A DNA stretch of 64,000 nt, taken from assembly GCA_963725185.1 (NCBI GenBank), contig CAVRXO010000010.1, positions 1 through 64,000 of the forward strand, given 5' to 3'. The translations under genes and the position numbers were made by a program. Origin of the DNA: VAZQ01 sp963725185 (GTDB lineage Bacteria > Pseudomonadota > Alphaproteobacteria > Rhizobiales > Xanthobacteraceae). The notes under the pieces are model-generated. The model was not told where the DNA came from. It ran no database searches and saw only the letters and a program-made list of their open reading frames with translations. Shown here one piece after another: positions 34,707 through 43,455 of this stretch (position 1 is the stretch's first letter; each line of letters opens with the position of its first letter).

Positions 34707-35372
34707 GTGAGCAAGGGCGTCTCATCGCAATCGGACCTTGCGAGTGCTGAAGAGCCGATCGTTTACGTCGTCGACGACGATGCGGTGATGCGTGAGGCGC
34801 TCAGCAGCTTATTCCGGTCAGTCGACCTGTCGGTGAAAGTGTTTGGCTCCGCGCACGAGCTCCTGCAGGGCAGTCTCACCGATAGGCCAAGCTGCCTGGT
34901 GCTCGACATCAGACTGCCGGGGGTCAGCGGACTGGAGTTTCAAGACGAGCTCGTCAAGGCCGGAATCCACATTCCCGTTATCTTCATGACCGGGCATGGC
35001 GATATTCCAATGTCGGTGCGGGCCATGAAGGCGGGCGCAGTGGACTTTTTGGAGAAGCCTTTCCGCCATCAGGAAATGCTGGATGCGGTGGCGCTGGCGA
35101 TTGAACGTGACCGGAAACGCCGTGAGCAGGACAGGACACTGTCGGAACTTCAGGGGCGCTTTGAATCGCTCACTCCGCGGGAACGCGAAGTTATCGGCTT
35201 GATCACCGCGGGTTTGATGAACAAACAGGCTGCCGGGGAAATGGGGGTCACCGAGATGACCGTCAAGATTCATCGTGGTCATATCATGCGAAAGATGCAG
35301 GCGCGGTCCCTGGCGGATCTGGTGCGGATGGCGGAGGCCTTGGGCGTTCGCCGAGAACGGGCGGTCCGCTGA
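34707..35372 (+). CDS. FixJ-type response regulator (receiver + LuxR-type HTH)
   Basis: From the GTG at 34707, preceded by AGGAGAG, the protein has 221 residues. The receiver domain has the acidic pocket VVDDD, phospho-acceptor Asp67 (VLDIRLPG), Thr95 and Lys117 (FLEKPF). The output domain is a LuxR/FixJ helix-turn-helix (LTPREREVIGLITAGLMNKQ, MTVKIHRGHIMRKM). An in-frame ATG at 34554 would add 51 residues that look untranslated. No kinase is adjacent. It activates transcription when phosphorylated; targets are unknown. Confidence 0.88.
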   Translation: MSKGVSSQSDLASAEEPIVYVVDDDAVMREALSSLFRSVDLSVKVFGSAHELLQGSLTDRPSCLVLDIRLPGVSGLEFQDELVKAGIHIPVIFMTGHGDIPMSVRAMKAGAVDFLEKPFRHQEMLDAVALAIERDRKRREQDRTLSELQGRFESLTPREREVIGLITAGLMNKQAAGEMGVTEMTVKIHRGHIMRKMQARSLADLVRMAEALGVRRERAVR

Positions 35373-35379
35373 TCCACCC

Positions 35380-35397
35380 TAAACCTAAGTAGTATTC
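35380..35397 (+). promoter_or_regulatory. Recurring TAAACCTAAGTA-type motif, copy 1
   Basis: taaacctaagtagtattc lies about 80 bp upstream of the single-domain response regulator. The same core recurs at 35954 and 36621 upstream of the next genes. It may be a binding site of a shared regulator. Confidence 0.4.
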
Positions 35398-35468
35398 TAT
35401 GGCAATTTTTACCGTCGCAATCTGTCCCTATATGGCAATTTCAGGGGTGCTGTGCTGAGGATGGTGAC

Positions 35469-35852
35469 TTGCAAAATACGCCGGTGATTTCAATTGTGGA
35501 TGATGACGAAGCCGTCCGCTTGGCATTGCGGAGTCTCGTCAGGTCGCTGGGATATGCGTCGAAGGTGTTCGCATCCGCGGAGGAATTCCTGGAATCATCC
35601 TACTTGAATGAGACGTCCTGTCTCATCAGCGACGTTCAGATGCCCGGAATGAACGGCATCGAGCTGCAAAGCCGTCTCAAGAGGCTCGATTGCAACGCAC
35701 CGGTCATTTTTGTCACCGCCTTTCCGGACGAACGAAATCGGGCGCTTGCCTTAAGCGGAGGGGCGATCGGATTCCTGGAAAAGCCGTTCGAGGGACGAAT
35801 CATGGTTCAACTCATCCAGGCGGCCCTGCGGGCGCATCAGAAGCAAGGCTGA
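35469..35852 (+). CDS. Single-domain response regulator (receiver only)
   Basis: The 127-residue protein is a lone FixJ-like receiver: acidic pocket IVDDDE, phospho-acceptor Asp55 (LISDVQMPG), Thr83 (FVTAF) and Lys105 (FLEKPF). It has no output domain. It likely acts by competing for phosphoryl groups or by protein contact. The start is a TTG with AGGA ahead; no in-frame ATG or GTG fits better. It lies 96 bp after the FixJ-type regulator on the same strand, and its upstream gap has its own repeated motif, so it may be separately controlled. Confidence 0.85.
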   Translation: MQNTPVISIVDDDEAVRLALRSLVRSLGYASKVFASAEEFLESSYLNETSCLISDVQMPGMNGIELQSRLKRLDCNAPVIFVTAFPDERNRALALSGGAIGFLEKPFEGRIMVQLIQAALRAHQKQG

Positions 35853-35953
35853 AAATTCCGCACCGACGATCTGTCGCCGGAGCCGATTCTTCGGCTGGCG
35901 GCGGCGCATGATCATCTCCGCGACGTCATGGCGCGCTCCGGCGCGCTCCCCTC

Positions 35954-35980
35954 TAAACCTTAGGTATGCGACCCCTACTA
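35954..35980 (+). promoter_or_regulatory. Recurring TAAACCTTAGGTA-type motif, copy 2
   Basis: taaaccttaggtatgcg followed by acccctacta lies about 115 bp before the gene at 36073. The 5' half matches the motifs at 35380 and 36621, and CCTTAGG is itself palindromic. Confidence 0.4.
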
Positions 35981-36072
35981 CAATTGGGTTCGGAGAAGCT
36001 TCCCTCCGTAGTATGGATGCGACGGATCCTCCGAACTATGTCGATGACACGCGGCATCGACAGGAGGATCCA

Positions 36073-36444
36073 ATGAGACGTGCATTGCACCTTGCGTTGC
36101 TCTCCCTGCTGGCCTGCTGCCCGGCTCAGGCGCAGGAATACGAACATGGAACCGCTGTTTTGTGCGACAGCCAAAAGCAGGTGGAACGCTATGTCGCGCT
36201 CTTCAAGGGGGAAGAGCAGTCAACGGTCGACGCGGTCAATAACGAGCAAAAGGATCCGAGTGCCTGCGGTCTTGCCACTGTGGCGTTTGTCCGAGGACCG
36301 GAGCTCGGGACGGCGCGGAACAAGGACAGCGCGTTCCAGATCGTCCGCATTCTCGTGGTCGGCGTGGATACGCCGGATGGCGTCCACGCGGTGCAACCGA
36401 CCGCCTATTTCACGGTCTTCGAGATCGTCGAATACGACGTGTAG
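36073..36444 (+). CDS. Secreted hypothetical protein, 123 aa
   Basis: AGGAGGATCCA precedes the ATG at 36073 at ideal spacing. The signal peptide is MRRALHLALLSLLACCPAQA. The mature domain of about 100 residues has two cysteines (VLCDSQKQVERYVALF, SACGLATVAF) and a strand-rich second half (FQIVRILVVGVD, AYFTVFEIVEYDV). I do not recognise a family. A CCTTAGGT-type motif lies in its promoter region, shared with the neighbouring regulator genes. Confidence 0.75.
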   Translation: MRRALHLALLSLLACCPAQAQEYEHGTAVLCDSQKQVERYVALFKGEEQSTVDAVNNEQKDPSACGLATVAFVRGPELGTARNKDSAFQIVRILVVGVDTPDGVHAVQPTAYFTVFEIVEYDV

Positions 36445-36620
36445 AACGTCGCGCGTCTCCACAACGCACGCGACGTCCCGACACGCCCGCGCCGGGTGAT
36501 GCCGGCGAGAAAATCTCGTGCCGGCCGGAGCCGGAAGCCCATGCGAATACACGCGAAAGGCGCGCATCGGCCCGCTGTCGGCTGAGCCCGCTGCGCACTA
36601 AACCCAACCCCGCTGCGCAT

Positions 36621-36650
36621 TAAACCTAAGTACTAGGCCCCCAGTACTCT
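36621..36650 (+). promoter_or_regulatory. Recurring TAAACCTAAGTA-type motif, copy 3
   Basis: taaacctaagtactaggccc, then ccagtactct, about 105 bp before the LysR gene. The AGTACT hexamer occurs twice in it, forming a small repeated site. Confidence 0.4.
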
Positions 36651-36728
36651 TTGTCGAATGGATGCGACGCTCGGTCGAATGTACCTTGGTGATGCCGCCG
36701 GATTTGGAGCCTCTCGGAGAAGGACGCC

Positions 36729-37823
36729 ATGCGCGGAACCCAATTTGCCCAGCTGACCGCATTCGTTGCTGTCGCCGAAAATCGCAGCTTCACAAGGGCC
36801 GCCTCTCATCTCGGCATCAAGGTACCGTCGCTCAGCCATGCCATCCGTTCGCTCGAGGAGCAATTTGGCGTGAGACTGCTCAATCGTACCACCCGAAGCG
36901 TCGCGCTCACGGATGCCGGCGCGCAGCTGCTCGGTCACCTGACGCCGGTGCTCGAGAGCGTCGACCGAGCGATCGATGCGGTCAACGAATTCCGCGAAAA
37001 GCCGACCGGCACGCTGCGCTTGACCGTGCATCCGGTCGCGGCAGCCGTCGTGATTGGTCCGGTCGTTGCACGCTTCTCGGCAGAGTATCCGGAAATCGGC
37101 TTGGATATCTCGGTCGAGGCGGAGCAAAGGGACATCGTCGGCGAGCGTTTCGACGCCGGCATCCATCCGGGCGAGAGCATCGCACAGGACATGATCGCCG
37201 TTCCGATCGGCGGGCAGTTTCGGTTTAGCACTGTGGCTTCGCCGGACTATCTCGCCGGGAAATCCGTGCCGATGGTTCCTGGAGATCTGCGGCAGCACAA
37301 TTGCATCCGATATCGCGGGGCTGCGGACATTGACCTGCAGACCTGGAAGTTCTGCAAGGCGGATCGCGTGCTGGAGGTGGAGGTCAACGGAACGCTCACC
37401 GTCAACGACCCCGCTCTGGTATTGCGAGCCGCGATCGACGGCATGGGGATCGTGCAGCTCCCCGAGATGTGCATCGCGTCCTTGGTCGCGGAGGGCAGGC
37501 TGGTCCGGCTGCTCAGCGATTGGTCGCCGCGCCAGACAGAATTCAGCCTGTTCTATTCGAGCCGCCGGCACCTTCCGCTCAAGCTTCGCGCGCTGGTGGA
37601 TTTTCTTCGCAAGCAATCGAAGAGCGGAGCAGCGGCCGACGAAGGTAGGCCGATTTGCCTGCCCATGGTCGCGGCAGCGGATGGCCAGCGATCCGAATCG
37701 TCGGCAGGCGGCGCGCCGCGCAACGATGGCGATTTGTCGCGTACCGGCGAGGTTATTCCGATCCGTCGCCGCGCCACGCCGCCTTCCCGGGGCAAGGCTT
37801 TCGCGCTGGCGCCGGGCGGTTGA
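36729..37823 (+). CDS. LysR-family transcriptional regulator
   Basis: The 364-residue protein has an N-terminal winged HTH (LTAFVAVAENRSFTRAAS, KVPSLSHAIRSLEEQFGVRL) and a LysR substrate-binding domain to about residue 300. A poorly conserved, Arg/Pro/Ser-rich 60-residue tail extends beyond the family's usual length of about 300. GGAGAAGGA precedes the ATG. Downstream genes on the same strand (MdcE-like, dehydrogenase, aldo/keto reductase) are plausible targets, though LysR regulators more often control divergent genes. The ligand is unknown. Confidence 0.9.
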   Translation: MRGTQFAQLTAFVAVAENRSFTRAASHLGIKVPSLSHAIRSLEEQFGVRLLNRTTRSVALTDAGAQLLGHLTPVLESVDRAIDAVNEFREKPTGTLRLTVHPVAAAVVIGPVVARFSAEYPEIGLDISVEAEQRDIVGERFDAGIHPGESIAQDMIAVPIGGQFRFSTVASPDYLAGKSVPMVPGDLRQHNCIRYRGAADIDLQTWKFCKADRVLEVEVNGTLTVNDPALVLRAAIDGMGIVQLPEMCIASLVAEGRLVRLLSDWSPRQTEFSLFYSSRRHLPLKLRALVDFLRKQSKSGAAADEGRPICLPMVAAADGQRSESSAGGAPRNDGDLSRTGEVIPIRRRATPPSRGKAFALAPGG

Positions 37824-37864
37824 GAAAGATTTGGATGGGCGCTGCCTCTAAGCGGAGATGAGCC

Positions 37865-38716
37865 ATGAAAACATCCACCTCGCGTCAAAGCCGAGGCTGT
37901 ATCTGGTTCCGCGCATTGGCCGGAGCACAGCCTTGCATCGAGACCGGTCTACCGAGCGTGCTGGCGGCAGACGTGAAATTAGCCGACCACGAAGCCAGAG
38001 TGATCGCTGTCGTCCCTGACGCGTTGGATGCTCACGCCGCGAATTCGCAGAGCGAGCCCGGACTCGGGGAAGGGTGGGCGCTCGCCGATCAGGTCCGCGA
38101 CATGATCGCCGCCGATCGGCGCGGCGACAAACGTCCGATCATTTCGGTGGTCGATGCGGACAGCCAAGCGCACGGACGCATCGAGGATCTGCTGGGCATC
38201 AGCTCGTCCTGCGCGGCGGCGGCCGATGCCTATGCGGCGGCGCGCCGGGCCGGGCATCCGCTGATCGGCCTGCTGGTCGGATCGTCGCCAGCTTCCGGCG
38301 CGTTCCTGGCGCACGGCTTCCAGGCCCATCGGGTATTGGCTTTTGACGGCTCTGCGGCCGCGGCATGCGCCGGACACCGTTTAACCGAAGCTGAAGGGTC
38401 GCCCGGTGGGTGGTGGGCTCAAGGCGGTCGCCCCCCGCGCAAGCAGGGCCAGCGCGGCCGGCTTTTTGAGCTGATCGCCGGAATAGACGCGGACGCGCCA
38501 TCGGCGGAGCAAATCCAGCTGGTCAAGCTGCGCCTGGGGCTGGCGGTCGACAATGTCCGCAGCCATCCGGGCGATCTGATCCTGCGGTTGAGCAATGACG
38601 AGTCGATGCTCGCTCGTGCCGCGGGCGAACTGCACCGGCGATTTACCAACTCGTGGGCCATTCTGGATCACCTGACCGTTTCGGAAAACCCAGCCGCTCG
38701 GCGACGCGTCGCCTGA
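37865..38716 (+). CDS. Orphan malonate decarboxylase gamma (MdcE)-like protein
   Basis: The 283-residue protein matches MdcE over its first 170 residues: RGCIWFRALAG, ARVIAVVPD, GLGEGWALADQVRD, KRPIISVVDADSQAHGR and SGAFLAHGFQAHRVLAFDG, a carboxyltransferase-type fold with an oxyanion segment. The later part diverges, with a Gly/Pro/Arg-rich insertion (about 180-200) and a helical tail. No mdcA, C, D, G or malonate transporter lies nearby, so it cannot act in the normal complex unless partners are elsewhere. GCGGAG precedes the ATG. It may be a relic or a repurposed subunit. Confidence 0.72.
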   Translation: MKTSTSRQSRGCIWFRALAGAQPCIETGLPSVLAADVKLADHEARVIAVVPDALDAHAANSQSEPGLGEGWALADQVRDMIAADRRGDKRPIISVVDADSQAHGRIEDLLGISSSCAAAADAYAAARRAGHPLIGLLVGSSPASGAFLAHGFQAHRVLAFDGSAAAACAGHRLTEAEGSPGGWWAQGGRPPRKQGQRGRLFELIAGIDADAPSAEQIQLVKLRLGLAVDNVRSHPGDLILRLSNDESMLARAAGELHRRFTNSWAILDHLTVSENPAARRRVA

Positions 38717-38742
38717 CCTGTATGCGAGAAAAGAGATCAGCA

Positions 38743-39777
38743 ATGGAACAGCAAGACGTCAACGCGATCGCCGAGATGCCCGCCACCCCGGCCGACGGTG
38801 CTGCGCTCCCGACCACGGCCGGGCCGATCCAGGGCCGGATCGGATTTGTCGGGCTTGGCCGCATGGGCCGCGCCATGGCCGCCAACTTGGCGGCCGGCGG
38901 CTGCAAGGTCACCGCCTATATCAGGCATCCGGATCGTGCCGAGGAGCTTGCGGCACTCGGGCTTCAGCCGTCGCTCGCTATCGACGACGTGTTCGACTGC
39001 GACATCGTCATCAGCATGCTGCCGGACGATGCCGCCGTGCATGAGATCGTCTTCGGGAAAAACGGCGAGCTCGGACTCGATAGTCTGGCTTCCAATCTCA
39101 TGCCAGGCGCGGTGCATCTGTCGATGAGCACCATCAGCACGGCGGCTGCCGCACGCTTCGGCCGCGAGCACGCGCGCTACAATCAGCACTACGTGGCCGC
39201 GCCGGTATTCGGAAATCCGGACGCCGCCAAGGCACGCGAGCTATTCATCATTGCGGCCGGACAACCCGAACAAGTCGCGCGGCTCCAGCCGATCTTCGAT
39301 CTGCTCGGCCAGCGGACCTTCCATGTCGGCGTCGATCCGGCCAGCGCGAATCTGGTCAAGCTTGCCGGCAACGTGATGACGGCGACGGCCTTGGAAATGC
39401 TCGCTGAGGTTCTCAGCCTGGTGCGCAAGCGCGGGCTCGATGCCGAGATGTTTCTCGACATTCTGACTTCGACGATGTTCGGCGGCCGGGTTCATAGGAT
39501 CTACGGTGCCAAGATCGCGGCGCAAAGCTATCCGGCGTCAGGCTTCATCTTCCCGCTGGCGCTCAAGGACGTGCGCCTGGCGCTCGCGGAGGCGGAAGCC
39601 GCCAGCGTTCCGATGCCGTCGGTGAGCGTCGTACGCGACCGGCTGATCACCGGCATGGCACGCGGCTATGCGGAACTCGACTGGTCGGCGCTCGGTCTGC
39701 TTGCCGCGCAGGAAGCGGGTCTCGCGACCGACCTCGAAACCAAAGCAAATGTAAATGCACCGCCTGTGGCGCCGTAG
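38743..39777 (+). CDS. NAD(P)-dependent beta-hydroxyacid dehydrogenase
   Basis: From the ATG at 38743 the protein has 344 residues. It contains a Rossmann motif GFVGLGRMGRAMA (about 34-46), the substrate-binding MSTIS segment near 128-132, and the catalytic KLAGN (Lys206, Asn210) of the 3-hydroxyisobutyrate dehydrogenase family. A disordered N-terminal extension of about 30 residues precedes the fold. An alternative ATG at 38722 is possible. Its position after the MdcE-like gene and before an aldo/keto reductase suggests a small oxidoreductase operon; the substrate is unknown. Confidence 0.88.
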   Translation: MEQQDVNAIAEMPATPADGAALPTTAGPIQGRIGFVGLGRMGRAMAANLAAGGCKVTAYIRHPDRAEELAALGLQPSLAIDDVFDCDIVISMLPDDAAVHEIVFGKNGELGLDSLASNLMPGAVHLSMSTISTAAAARFGREHARYNQHYVAAPVFGNPDAAKARELFIIAAGQPEQVARLQPIFDLLGQRTFHVGVDPASANLVKLAGNVMTATALEMLAEVLSLVRKRGLDAEMFLDILTSTMFGGRVHRIYGAKIAAQSYPASGFIFPLALKDVRLALAEAEAASVPMPSVSVVRDRLITGMARGYAELDWSALGLLAAQEAGLATDLETKANVNAPPVAP

Positions 39778-39924
39778 CGGGCCGATTCGCGAGCTGCCGA
39801 TCGATCCCGAAGCCTTGCGCGCAACCTGACGCTTTCGCGGCGACGCCGATCGGGACGTGAGACCCGTGGTTGCGTTGCGGGCCCGCACCGGACTTGACAT
39901 GCATGGAGCTGATGGAGAGACACA

Positions 39925-40938
39925 ATGACGACTGACGTGCTGGATAGGAATGTGGAGACGACCCTGGTGGCCGACACTTCGTTGAAAGTGTCGCGGGTCG
40001 CGTTGGGCACGTGGGCGATCGGCGGCTGGATGTGGGGTGGGACCGACGATGCCAAGTCGATTGCCACCATCCGCGAGGCTCTGGAGCACGGCGTCAACAT
40101 CATCGACACCGCGCCCGCCTATGGCTTCGGCCACTCGGAGGAAGTCGTGGGCAAGGCCCTCGCGGAGGCCAACCTGCGTTCGCGCGTGGTGATCGCCAGC
40201 AAGGTGGGGCTGGAATGGCGCGACGGACAGGTGTTCCGGAACTCCAGCCGCGAGCGGATTCTGCAGGAGATCGACGATTCGCTGCGCCGTCTGCGCACCG
40301 ACGTCATCGACATCTACCAAGTGCATTGGCCCGACCCGAAAGTGGCGATCGAAGAGATCGCGGAGACCATGCACATGCTGCTTCGGCAAGGGAAAATCCG
40401 TGCCATCGGCTGCAGCAATTTTTCGGTCTCGGAAATGGACCGATTCCGTCAAGTCGCTCCGCTGCATGTGGTGCAGCCGCCCTACAACATGTTTGAGCGC
40501 GGGATCGAGGCCGACGTCTTGCCGTATTGCATCGAGCATGACATCACGACCCTGGGCTACGGCGCCCTGTGTCGCGGGCTGCTGTCCGGGCGGATGCGCT
40601 TGGGCACGACGTTTGACGGCGACGATCTGCGTCGCAACGATCCGAAATTCCAGCCGCCGAGATTCGGGCAATACCTCGACGCGGTCGAGCAGCTCGACCG
40701 GCTGGCCGCGCACCGCTACGGCAAGCGCGTCATCCATCTTGCGGTTCGCTGGGCGCTGGATCAGGGCATCGCCGTGGCGCTGTGGGGCGCGCGCCGGCCT
40801 GATCAGCTGCGCCCGGTCGACGAGATCAGCGGATGGTCGATCGACGCTGCCGGACGAGACCAGATCGAGCGCATTCTGCGCGACGCCATCACCGATCCGG
40901 TCGGACCGGAATTCATGGCACCTCCCGCGCGATCATAG
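39925..40938 (+). CDS. Aldo/keto reductase
   Basis: The 337-residue TIM-barrel enzyme has the full catalytic tetrad Asp61, Tyr66, Lys93 and His134 (IIDTAPAYGFGHSEE, VIASKVGLEW, YQVHWPDP). The family segments GCSNFSVSEM and PPYNMFERGIEADVLPYC follow. It reduces carbonyls with NADPH. GGAGAG precedes the ATG. A 147-bp gap separates it from the upstream dehydrogenase, so it may have its own promoter. Confidence 0.93.
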   Translation: MTTDVLDRNVETTLVADTSLKVSRVALGTWAIGGWMWGGTDDAKSIATIREALEHGVNIIDTAPAYGFGHSEEVVGKALAEANLRSRVVIASKVGLEWRDGQVFRNSSRERILQEIDDSLRRLRTDVIDIYQVHWPDPKVAIEEIAETMHMLLRQGKIRAIGCSNFSVSEMDRFRQVAPLHVVQPPYNMFERGIEADVLPYCIEHDITTLGYGALCRGLLSGRMRLGTTFDGDDLRRNDPKFQPPRFGQYLDAVEQLDRLAAHRYGKRVIHLAVRWALDQGIAVALWGARRPDQLRPVDEISGWSIDAAGRDQIERILRDAITDPVGPEFMAPPARS

Positions 40939-41202
40939 GCGATCGGCGGGGCATTGGTTTTGCCGGAGAGGACGCGCGCCCGGGCGGTGGTCCGCCACCG
41001 CTGGCGCGCGCGGTCTTGACTCCAAACTCGCCCGCATTTTTTCCGGCGGTCGAAGGCTCCATTCGAAATTCCTGATGTGTCCGCGTGCGATCCTGCACCC
41101 CAAATCAGAGGGGCGGCCGCTTGAGCTGCGATCCAAGCAAGGGTTCGGCCGATCGAAAGCTGGCGGCCGAGGGTGGCGTAAGGTTGCGGAGGAGCCAGAA
41201 CC

Positions 41203-41772
41203 ATGGTTTCGAGATTGCACGCCGAAATGCTTTCGTTGATCCCGAAGTTGCGGGCCTTTGCGGTCAAGCTGTCTCATGACCGCGATCGGGCGGAGGACTT
41301 GATCCAGGACACGCTGCTCAGCGCGTGTCGAAACATGGATCAATTCGAGCCCGGCACCAATATGACGGCTTGGCTCTGTACGATCTTGCGAAATCACTTT
41401 TATTCCGAATACCGCCGGCGGCACCGAGAGGTCCAGGATAGCGAAGGCGGCTATGCGAGGTTGCTGATAGCCGAGCCAGAGCAGGTCATCCGGACCGAAT
41501 ACGGAGAGCTATGGGCAGCGCTCGACAAGCTGCCCGAGAACATGCGTGAGCTTCTCCTCCTCGTCGGCGTGCGTGGCGTTTCCTATTCGCAGGCGGCTCG
41601 GATTTGCGGTTGCGCCGCCGGCACCATCAAGAGCCGCGTTCATCGCGCGCGCGGGCGCCTTGCGGCGCTGCTGTCGATCGAAAGCCCGGCCGATCTGGTC
41701 GCCGATCCCGCTCTGCAGGCGGTGATGGCGCGCGTCGAGCATCAACGCTGCCGGGCCAGGGGGGCAATGTGA
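41203..41772 (+). CDS. ECF-type RNA polymerase sigma factor
   Basis: The 189-residue protein has region 2 (DRAEDLIQDTLLSACRNM, TAWLCTILRNHFYSEYRRR) and region 4 (LPENMRELLLLVGVRGVSYS, AARICGCAAGTIKSRVHRARGRL), with no regions 1 or 3. The GTNMTAWLCTILRN phrasing resembles the stress-response ECF groups of Alphaproteobacteria, but it lacks a PhyR or NepR neighbour. GGAG lies upstream of the ATG. No anti-sigma factor is adjacent, although the next gene, 26 bp later, encodes a small exported protein. Confidence 0.9.
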   Translation: MVSRLHAEMLSLIPKLRAFAVKLSHDRDRAEDLIQDTLLSACRNMDQFEPGTNMTAWLCTILRNHFYSEYRRRHREVQDSEGGYARLLIAEPEQVIRTEYGELWAALDKLPENMRELLLLVGVRGVSYSQAARICGCAAGTIKSRVHRARGRLAALLSIESPADLVADPALQAVMARVEHQRCRARGAM

Positions 41773-41798
41773 ATGCACTCTCGCGATGGAGAACCAAC

Positions 41799-42164
41799 AT
41801 GCTTCGAATCGTGCTTCTGGTTTTGGCTCTGATGTCGCTTCCGGCTCTCGCGCGAGACAACGGACAATGGGGAAATCAACCGTCGGCCGTGCGCCAATGG
41901 TTTCAGAGTCTCATGCAGCCCGATAACAGGACTCAATCCTGTTGCGGCGAAGCTGACGCGTATGAAGCCGACAACTTCGAGGTCAAGGGCGATCAATATG
42001 TCGCCATCATCACCGACGGCAAAGGTGTCATCCCGAACGGGACGCGAATCCAAGTGCCCAACCAAAAGATGAAATGGGATGATGGCAACCCGACCGGACA
42101 CGGCATCATATTCATCGGCGCCGGAGGCCAAGTGTACTGCTACGTGGCGCCAGGCGGCGTTTGA
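41799..42164 (+). CDS. Small secreted hypothetical protein, 121 aa
   Basis: The ATG at 41799 follows GGAGAACC. The signal peptide is MLRIVLLVLALMSLPALA. The mature part has an adjacent Cys pair (TQSCCGEADAYEAD) and a C-terminal GGQVYCYVAPGG. The CCGEADAY phrase and length recur in small exported proteins of Bradyrhizobium relatives of unknown role. The proximity to the ECF sigma stop (26 bp) suggests co-expression. Confidence 0.75.
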   Translation: MLRIVLLVLALMSLPALARDNGQWGNQPSAVRQWFQSLMQPDNRTQSCCGEADAYEADNFEVKGDQYVAIITDGKGVIPNGTRIQVPNQKMKWDDGNPTGHGIIFIGAGGQVYCYVAPGGV

Positions 42165-42214
42165 TCAATTCGCGGCCGGCCGGCCCTCCGGCACATCACG
42201 GCAGAGGTGTTGGT

Positions 42215-43426
42215 GTGGCTCAATCTGACGGCGGCAAGCTGCTCGAGGTGGAACCGCAGCGGTCCTTCAGCGAAGCGCTGCTGGTGCCGGCGGCGTTTCG
42301 CGATCTGGTCGTTGTCAAGCCGGCGCGGCCGCGATTGCGGCCGCGCTTGTTGCCGCTGGCGATCCCGATGCTTCTTATCGCGGCCGCGGTCGGCTATGGG
42401 TGGCACTATTGGACGATCACGCAATTCCTTGAATCCACCGATGACGCCTATGTCCAGGCCAATTCCACCATCGTCGCCCCGAAAGTATCGGGCTATCTGC
42501 AGAGCGTGGAGGTTTCCGATAATCAGTCCGTGAAGGCCGGCCAGCTGCTCGCTCAAATCGACGACCGGGACTATGTCGCGGCGCTCAATCAGGCCAAGGC
42601 CGATGTTGCCGGCGCCCAGGCCGATATCGCCAATCTGGCGGCAAGCCTCGAACAGCAACAGGCCGTCATTGCGCAAGCGCGCGACACGGTCAATCTCGAC
42701 CAGGCCAACCTCACCTATGCGCAGCAGGAGAACGACCGTTATACCACGCTGGCAAATCACGCCGCCGGCAGCGTGGAATTGGCGCAGCAGGCGGTTTCGA
42801 GACTGGCAGCCGCGCGCGCGACGCTCGAGCACGACACCGCGGCGGTGCAGGCGGCCGAGAAGCAGGTTGCGGTGCTGCAAGCCGAGCTCGACAAGGCCAA
42901 TGCAACGCTGCAGCACAATCAAGCCGTCGAGCAGCGGGCTGAGCTCAATCTCGGCTACACCCGCATCGTCGCGCCGATCGACGGCGTGGTGGGCAATAGG
43001 AACTTGCGGGTTGGCGAGTACGTGCAGGCCGGTACGCAGCTGATGGCCCTGGTGCCTCTCGACGCGGTTTATATCGTGGCCAATTTCGAGGAGACGCAGG
43101 TGGGTGACATTCGCCGCGGGCAGCCGGCCACGCTCGCGGTCGACAGCTTTCCAAACGCCACGATCACGGGCCGGGTGGACAGCCTCGCGCCTGCCAGCGG
43201 CGCCGAATTCACGCTGCTGCCCCCCGACAATGCCACCGGGAATTTCACCAAGATCGTCCAGCGCATCCCGGTGAAGATCGTGCTGGAGCGGACGGATCCC
43301 CTGGCCGGCGAGGTGCGGCCCGGCATGTCCGTGGTGGCGACGGTCGACACGCGTCCGCGCGACGCCGCCGGGACGACGCCCCCGCCCGTTGCACCCGCCG
43401 TCGGCACGCCCGCCAAGTCGAACTGA
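42215..43426 (+). CDS. EmrA-type multidrug efflux membrane-fusion protein
   Basis: From a GTG at 42215 with GAGGTG-like pairing ahead, the protein has about 403 residues. It has one N-terminal TM anchor (LLPLAIPMLLIAAAVGYGWHY), then STDDAYVQANSTIVAPKVSGYL (lipoyl half 1). A long coiled hairpin of about 100 residues follows, then LGYTRIVAPIDGVVGNRNLRVGEYV (lipoyl half 2) and a beta-barrel. It bridges an inner-membrane transporter to an outer-membrane channel. The DHA2 transporter gene starts 29 bp downstream. Confidence 0.92.
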   Translation: MAQSDGGKLLEVEPQRSFSEALLVPAAFRDLVVVKPARPRLRPRLLPLAIPMLLIAAAVGYGWHYWTITQFLESTDDAYVQANSTIVAPKVSGYLQSVEVSDNQSVKAGQLLAQIDDRDYVAALNQAKADVAGAQADIANLAASLEQQQAVIAQARDTVNLDQANLTYAQQENDRYTTLANHAAGSVELAQQAVSRLAAARATLEHDTAAVQAAEKQVAVLQAELDKANATLQHNQAVEQRAELNLGYTRIVAPIDGVVGNRNLRVGEYVQAGTQLMALVPLDAVYIVANFEETQVGDIRRGQPATLAVDSFPNATITGRVDSLAPASGAEFTLLPPDNATGNFTKIVQRIPVKIVLERTDPLAGEVRPGMSVVATVDTRPRDAAGTTPPPVAPAVGTPAKSN

Positions 43427-43455
43427 CTGCCTGCCTGCCGCCGGAGGGCATCGCC

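Noticed and set aside
41203..41772. General stress sigma factor EcfG
   Set aside because: The sequence resembles alphaproteobacterial ECF groups, but the diagnostic PhyR/NepR neighbours are missing, so only an ECF call is justified.
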